This document shows positions 60,464-64,000 of a stretch of 64,000 nucleotides of DNA, one piece after another. Source of the stretch: Pseudomonadota bacterium. Lineage in GTDB: Bacteria; Pseudomonadota; Alphaproteobacteria; Rhizobiales; Xanthobacteraceae. A model generated the notes under the pieces. The model saw nothing but the letters and a program-made list of their open reading frames with translations. It made no database searches and was not told the DNA's origin. The stretch lies in assembly GCA_023404675.1 (NCBI GenBank), contig JAEYAW010000013.1, positions 1 to 64,000 on the forward strand. Reading direction: 5' to 3'. How positions within the stretch are numbered: the stretch's first letter is position 1; each line of letters opens with the position of its first letter. The position numbers and the translations under genes are program-made.

Positions 60464-61624
60464 ATGGCCTCCAAGGCTAAATACTGGGGAACGACACTTG
60501 TCGCTGTGCTGGCGCTCGCGGCGGGCTATGTCGCGTGGCGCGGCGTTCCGTTCGCGGAAACGGAGAAGCCGGCGCAGCAAGCGAAAGCCAAGCGACCACC
60601 CGCAGCCGTGCCTGTCACGACCACGCCTGTCGCACGGACCGACTTTCCGGTTTACCTCACCGGCATCGGGACCGTTCAGGGATTCAACACCGTCGTTGTA
60701 AGAACGCGGGTGGACGGCCAGATCGTCAGGATCGCGTTCACCGAGGGGCAGTTCGTCAAGAAGGGTGACGTTCTCGCCGAGATCGACCCGCGCCCCTTCC
60801 AGGCCGCGCTCGATCAGGCGATCGCGAAGAAGGCGCAGGACGAAGCGACGCTCCATAACGCGACCCTCGATCTACAGCGCTACACGAAGCTGGGCGATTT
60901 CTCGACCGGCCAGCAGAAGGACACCCAGCGCTCGACCGTCGCGCAACTGACCGCGCAGATCGCGGCGGACGAGGCGGCCATCGCCAATGCGCGCACCCAG
61001 CTCGATTACGCCACGATCCGCTCGCCGCTCGACGGCGTCGCCGGCCTGCGTCAGGTCGATCAGGGCAACATCGTCAACGCCGCGACCCAGACCGGCATCG
61101 TCACCATCGCCCAGGTCGAGCCGATCGCGGTGATCTTCACCGCACCCGAGCGCGACCTCAGCGCGATCCGCGCGACCCTCGCCGAGGGAGCGCCCAAGGC
61201 GATCGCCTTCTCGCCGGACGGCCGCAAGCAGCTGTCCGAGGGCACCCTGACGCTGGTCAACAATCAGGTGGATACCGCGACCGGCACCGTTCGCCTCAAG
61301 GCGGTGTTCGACAACAAGGACCACGCGCTGTGGCCCGGTCAGACGGTCGCGACGCGCCTTCTGGTGGAAACGCGCAAGGACGCGACCGTGGTGCCGGACG
61401 ATGCGGTCCAGCGCGGCAATGACGGGCTCTATGCGTTCGCGGTGAACGCGGACAACAAGGCGGAGAAGCGCGCGATCAGGGTCGGCCCGTCGATCGACGG
61501 GCGCACGGTGATCGAGAGCGGGCTGGTGCCGGGCGAGCGGGTGATCACCGCCGGCCAGTATCGTGTTCAGCCCGGGACGCTGGTGAGCGACAGCCGCGCC
61601 CAGCAGGCCGCCGAGGCACGCTGA
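60464..61624 (+). CDS. RND efflux periplasmic adaptor (MdtA/HlyD family)
   Basis: 386 residues. An N-terminal anchor (WGTTLVAVLALAAGYVAW) is followed by the lipoyl-like domain VVVRTRVDGQIVRIAFTEGQFVKKGDVLAEIDPRPFQAALDQA, an alpha-hairpin (60-75 residues, TLHNATLDLQRYTKLGDFSTGQQKDTQ), then YATIRSPLDGVAGLRQVDQGNIVNA and the membrane-proximal domain VVPDDAVQRGNDGLYAFAV. Links the inner-membrane pump to an outer-membrane channel. Its stop shares one base with the pump gene. Confidence 0.94.
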   Translation: MASKAKYWGTTLVAVLALAAGYVAWRGVPFAETEKPAQQAKAKRPPAAVPVTTTPVARTDFPVYLTGIGTVQGFNTVVVRTRVDGQIVRIAFTEGQFVKKGDVLAEIDPRPFQAALDQAIAKKAQDEATLHNATLDLQRYTKLGDFSTGQQKDTQRSTVAQLTAQIAADEAAIANARTQLDYATIRSPLDGVAGLRQVDQGNIVNAATQTGIVTIAQVEPIAVIFTAPERDLSAIRATLAEGAPKAIAFSPDGRKQLSEGTLTLVNNQVDTATGTVRLKAVFDNKDHALWPGQTVATRLLVETRKDATVVPDDAVQRGNDGLYAFAVNADNKAEKRAIRVGPSIDGRTVIESGLVPGERVITAGQYRVQPGTLVSDSRAQQAAEAR

Positions 61625-64000
61625 TGGACGGCGGTATCTCGGGTCCGTTCATCCGCTACCCCATCGGCACCTCGCTGCTGATGGCGGGCATCCTGTTTAT
61701 CGGGCTCGTGATCTATCCGATGCTGCCGGTGGCCCCGCTGCCGCAGGTGGATTTCCCGACCATTCAGGTTACGGCGCAGCTGCCCGGCGCAAGCCCGGAA
61801 ACCATGGCGTCCTCGGTGGCGCAGCCGCTGGAGCGCCAGTTCGCCCAGATTCCGGGCGTGGCGCAGATGACGTCGTCGAGCTTCCTCGGCACCTCGTCCA
61901 TTACCATCCTGTTCGACCTGAACCGCAACATCGACGGCGCCGCCAACGACGTGCAGGCCGCGATCAACGCGGCAAGCGGCCAACTGCCGAGAAATCTTCC
62001 CAACCCGCCGACCTACCGGAAGGTGAACCCGGCCGACTCGCCGATCCTGCTGCTGTCCGCCACCTCCGACACGCTGCCGCTGACCACGGTGAGCGACAGT
62101 ATCGATGCGGGACTGGCGCAGCAGATCAGCCAGATGTCGGGCGTCGGCCAGGTCATCATCGGCGGCCAACAGAAGCCGGCCGTGCGCATCCAGATCGATC
62201 CGGCGAAACTGATCTCGAAGGGATTGTCGCTGGAGGACATCCGCACGCCGCTGTCGGTGACCACGCTGGATGGTCCCAAGGGCACGGTGGACGGCCCGAC
62301 GCGCAGTTTCACGATCTACGCCAACGATCAACTGCCGCAGTCGCAGGACTGGAACGACGTCATCGTCGCCTATCGCAACGGCGCGCCGCTGCGGGTGCGC
62401 GACATCGGGCAGGCGGTGACCGGGCCGGAAGACGTGCGGCAGGCTGCGTGGGCCAATGGCAAGCGCGGCATGTTCCTGATCATCTTCAAGCAGCCGGGCG
62501 CCAACGTCATCGATACGGTGGACCGGGTGAAGGCGGCGCTGCCGCGCATGATCGCGGCGCTGCCGCCCGCGATCCACGTCGATGTGCTGAGCGACCGGAC
62601 CCAGACGATCCGCGCCGCGGTGTTCGATGTGCAGCTCACCCTGCTCCTGACCATCGCGTTGGTGATCGCGGTGATCTTCCTGTTCCTGCGCAATGTCTGG
62701 GCGACCGTTATTCCGAGCGTCACCGTGCCGCTGTCGCTGCTCGGCGCGTGCGCGCTGATGTGGCCGTTCGGCTATTCGCTCGACAATCTCTCGCTGATGG
62801 CGCTCACCATCGCGGTCGGTTTCGTCGTCGACGACGCCATCGTGATGTTGGAGAACATCACCCGCCACATCGAGGCGGGCGAAACGCCGATGGCCGCCGC
62901 CTTCAAGGGCGCGAAGGAAATCGGCTTCACCATCGTCTCCATCAGCATCTCGCTGATCGCCGTGCTGATCCCGCTGCTGCTGATGGGCGGCATCATCGGT
63001 CGTCTGTTCCGCGAGTTCGCGGTGGTGCTGACGCTCACCATTCTGGTGTCGATGTTCGTCGCGCTCACCCTGACGCCGATGATGGCGTCCCGTTTCCTGC
63101 GGGCGCATTCGGAGGAGCGGCACGGCTGGTTCTACAATATCACCGAGCGTGGCTTCGATGCGATGCTGCGCGGTTACGAGCGCGGTCTCGATGTCGTCAT
63201 GAGACACAGCTTCATCACGCTGCTGGTGTTCTTCGCCACGGTGGGGCTGACGGTCTATCTGTTCATGGTGATCCCGAAGGGTTTCTTCCCGCAGCAGGAC
63301 ACCGGCATGATCACCGGCACGACCGAGGCCGGGCAGGACATCTCCTTCGCGGACATGCAGAAGCGCCAGGAGGCTCTCGGCCAGATCGTGCTCAACGATC
63401 CGGACGTCGCGACCGTTGGCATGTTCATCGGCGGCACCACCGCGTCGATCAATACGGGCCGTCTCTACATCACGCTGAAGCCGCTGGAGGAGCGGGGCGC
63501 CAGCGCGCAGGAGATCATCGCGCGGCTGCGGCCGCAGTTCGAGAAGGTCGAGGGGGCGCGTGCGTTTCTTCAGGCCGCGCAGGATGTGCGGCTCGGCGGG
63601 CGGCCGACCCGGACGCAGTTCGAATACACCCTGCAGGATGCGAATCTCGACGAGCTGAACGAGTGGGCTCCGAAAATCCTGCAGAAGATGCAGACGCTGC
63701 CGGAGTTGCGGGACGTCGCTTCCGATCAGCAGACCCAGGGCACCACGCTGACCCTCAAGATCGATCGCGACAGCGCCTCGCGCTTCGGCATCACCATGCA
63801 GGCGATCGACGACACCCTGTACAGCGCCTTCGGCCAGCGGCAGATCTCGCAGATCTTCACCCAGCTCAACACCTATCGGGTGATCCTCGAAGTGCTGCCC
63901 GAACTGCGTGGCGATCCGAAGACGCTTGAGAAGCTGTATGTGAAGTCGCCGAACTCCGGCGAACTCGTTCCGCTATCGACCTTCGCGCAGTGGTCGACCG
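61624..64000 (+). CDS. RND efflux pump, MdtB/MdtC-like (3' end outside window)
   Basis: Open from ATG 61624 (TGATG overlap with the adaptor stop) to the last base, ~792 residues of an expected ~1040. Starts MDGGISGPFIRYPIGTSLLMAGILFIGLVIYPMLPVAPLPQVDFPTIQV. The porter domain has VAQPLERQFAQIPGVAQMTSSS. The TM region carries the proton-relay Asp pair in AVGFVVDDAIVMLENI. After TM7 (HSFITLLVFFATVGLTVYLFMVIPKGFFPQQDTGMITGTTEAG) the second periplasmic loop is under way at the window edge. HAE1-type drug exporter working with the adaptor; the partner outer-membrane gene is not visible. Confidence 0.93.
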   Translation, partial: MDGGISGPFIRYPIGTSLLMAGILFIGLVIYPMLPVAPLPQVDFPTIQVTAQLPGASPETMASSVAQPLERQFAQIPGVAQMTSSSFLGTSSITILFDLNRNIDGAANDVQAAINAASGQLPRNLPNPPTYRKVNPADSPILLLSATSDTLPLTTVSDSIDAGLAQQISQMSGVGQVIIGGQQKPAVRIQIDPAKLISKGLSLEDIRTPLSVTTLDGPKGTVDGPTRSFTIYANDQLPQSQDWNDVIVAYRNGAPLRVRDIGQAVTGPEDVRQAAWANGKRGMFLIIFKQPGANVIDTVDRVKAALPRMIAALPPAIHVDVLSDRTQTIRAAVFDVQLTLLLTIALVIAVIFLFLRNVWATVIPSVTVPLSLLGACALMWPFGYSLDNLSLMALTIAVGFVVDDAIVMLENITRHIEAGETPMAAAFKGAKEIGFTIVSISISLIAVLIPLLLMGGIIGRLFREFAVVLTLTILVSMFVALTLTPMMASRFLRAHSEERHGWFYNITERGFDAMLRGYERGLDVVMRHSFITLLVFFATVGLTVYLFMVIPKGFFPQQDTGMITGTTEAGQDISFADMQKRQEALGQIVLNDPDVATVGMFIGGTTASINTGRLYITLKPLEERGASAQEIIARLRPQFEKVEGARAFLQAAQDVRLGGRPTRTQFEYTLQDANLDELNEWAPKILQKMQTLPELRDVASDQQTQGTTLTLKIDRDSASRFGITMQAIDDTLYSAFGQRQISQIFTQLNTYRVILEVLPELRGDPKTLEKLYVKSPNSGELVPLSTFAQWST

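Noticed and set aside
61567..63207. Minus-strand open frame of 546 codons, and a plus-strand frame at 62448-63929
   Set aside because: Both shadow the RND pump, which is continuously open from 61624 to the window end with all transporter motifs.

Overview
The window is GC-rich, densely coded alphaproteobacterial chromosome. The gene content (a full tad/cpa pilus locus, a PhyR-NepR-EcfG stress module, TrcR/DUF1013, DUF2865, DUF3309, a twin-TM HIG1 protein beside a PduO-type adenosyltransferase, and ispH-thrB-rnhA) points to the Nitrobacteraceae/Bradyrhizobiaceae: the Afipia, Oligotropha, Bradyrhizobium, Rhodopseudomonas and Nitrobacter group. The genus is an inference from gene order and protein style. 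I see no tRNA, rRNA, CRISPR array, prophage or insertion sequence.

Layout. 1-5.8 kb: the 3' end of hrpB, a retropepsin-like protease, a phosphomannomutase/phosphoglucomutase, then an NlpC/P60 hydrolase and an M17 aminopeptidase on the minus strand. 5.9-17.9 kb: a Flp/Tad pilus locus. Pilin, cpaA, cpaBCDEF and tadBC are on the minus strand, with a TadD-like lipoprotein on one flank and a small pilus N-domain protein plus two TadE/TadG pseudopilins on the other. 18-20.5 kb: a cold/translation cluster (DEAD-box helicase, a second type of IF-1, a CspA protein). 21-33.9 kb: one long nitrogen island, urtABCDE-ureDA-(DUF4375)-ureBC-(two ABM proteins)-ureEFG, preceded by a correctly spaced sigma-54 promoter and an NtrC-like palindrome. 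34-42.6 kb: the general stress response. It holds a CHASE/HWE-type sensor protein with a degenerate ATPase domain, ecfG, nepR, phyR and several small envelope genes, many with GGAAC-N16/17-CGTT promoters, so the regulators sit beside part of their own regulon. 42.6-47.8 kb: a group III truncated globin, HNH nuclease, 3-methyladenine glycosylase, glutamyl-Q-tRNA(Asp) synthetase, a soluble hybrid kinase and a YihY/BrkB protein. 48-52.7 kb: a cobalamin adenosyltransferase, ETF beta and alpha, 3-hydroxybutyryl-CoA dehydrogenase, a YjfB-like protein and TrcR. 53-58.7 kb: ispH-thrB-rnhA, a small AT-richer islet with an orphan secreted protein, an ABC exporter and ribosomal protein L31. 58.7-64 kb: an orphan solute-binding protein and an RND efflux pair, the pump running off the window end.

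The most unusual points are: (1) an acidic DUF4375 (DMP19-like, possible DNA-mimic) gene translationally coupled inside the urease operon between ureA and ureB; (2) the sensor protein next to ecfG-nepR-phyR, which keeps its phospho-acceptor His but has lost the ATP-binding motifs and has its own perfect sigma-EcfG promoter; (3) the string of sigma-EcfG promoters at 34-42 kb, including one that may drive an unannotated RNA beside phyR.
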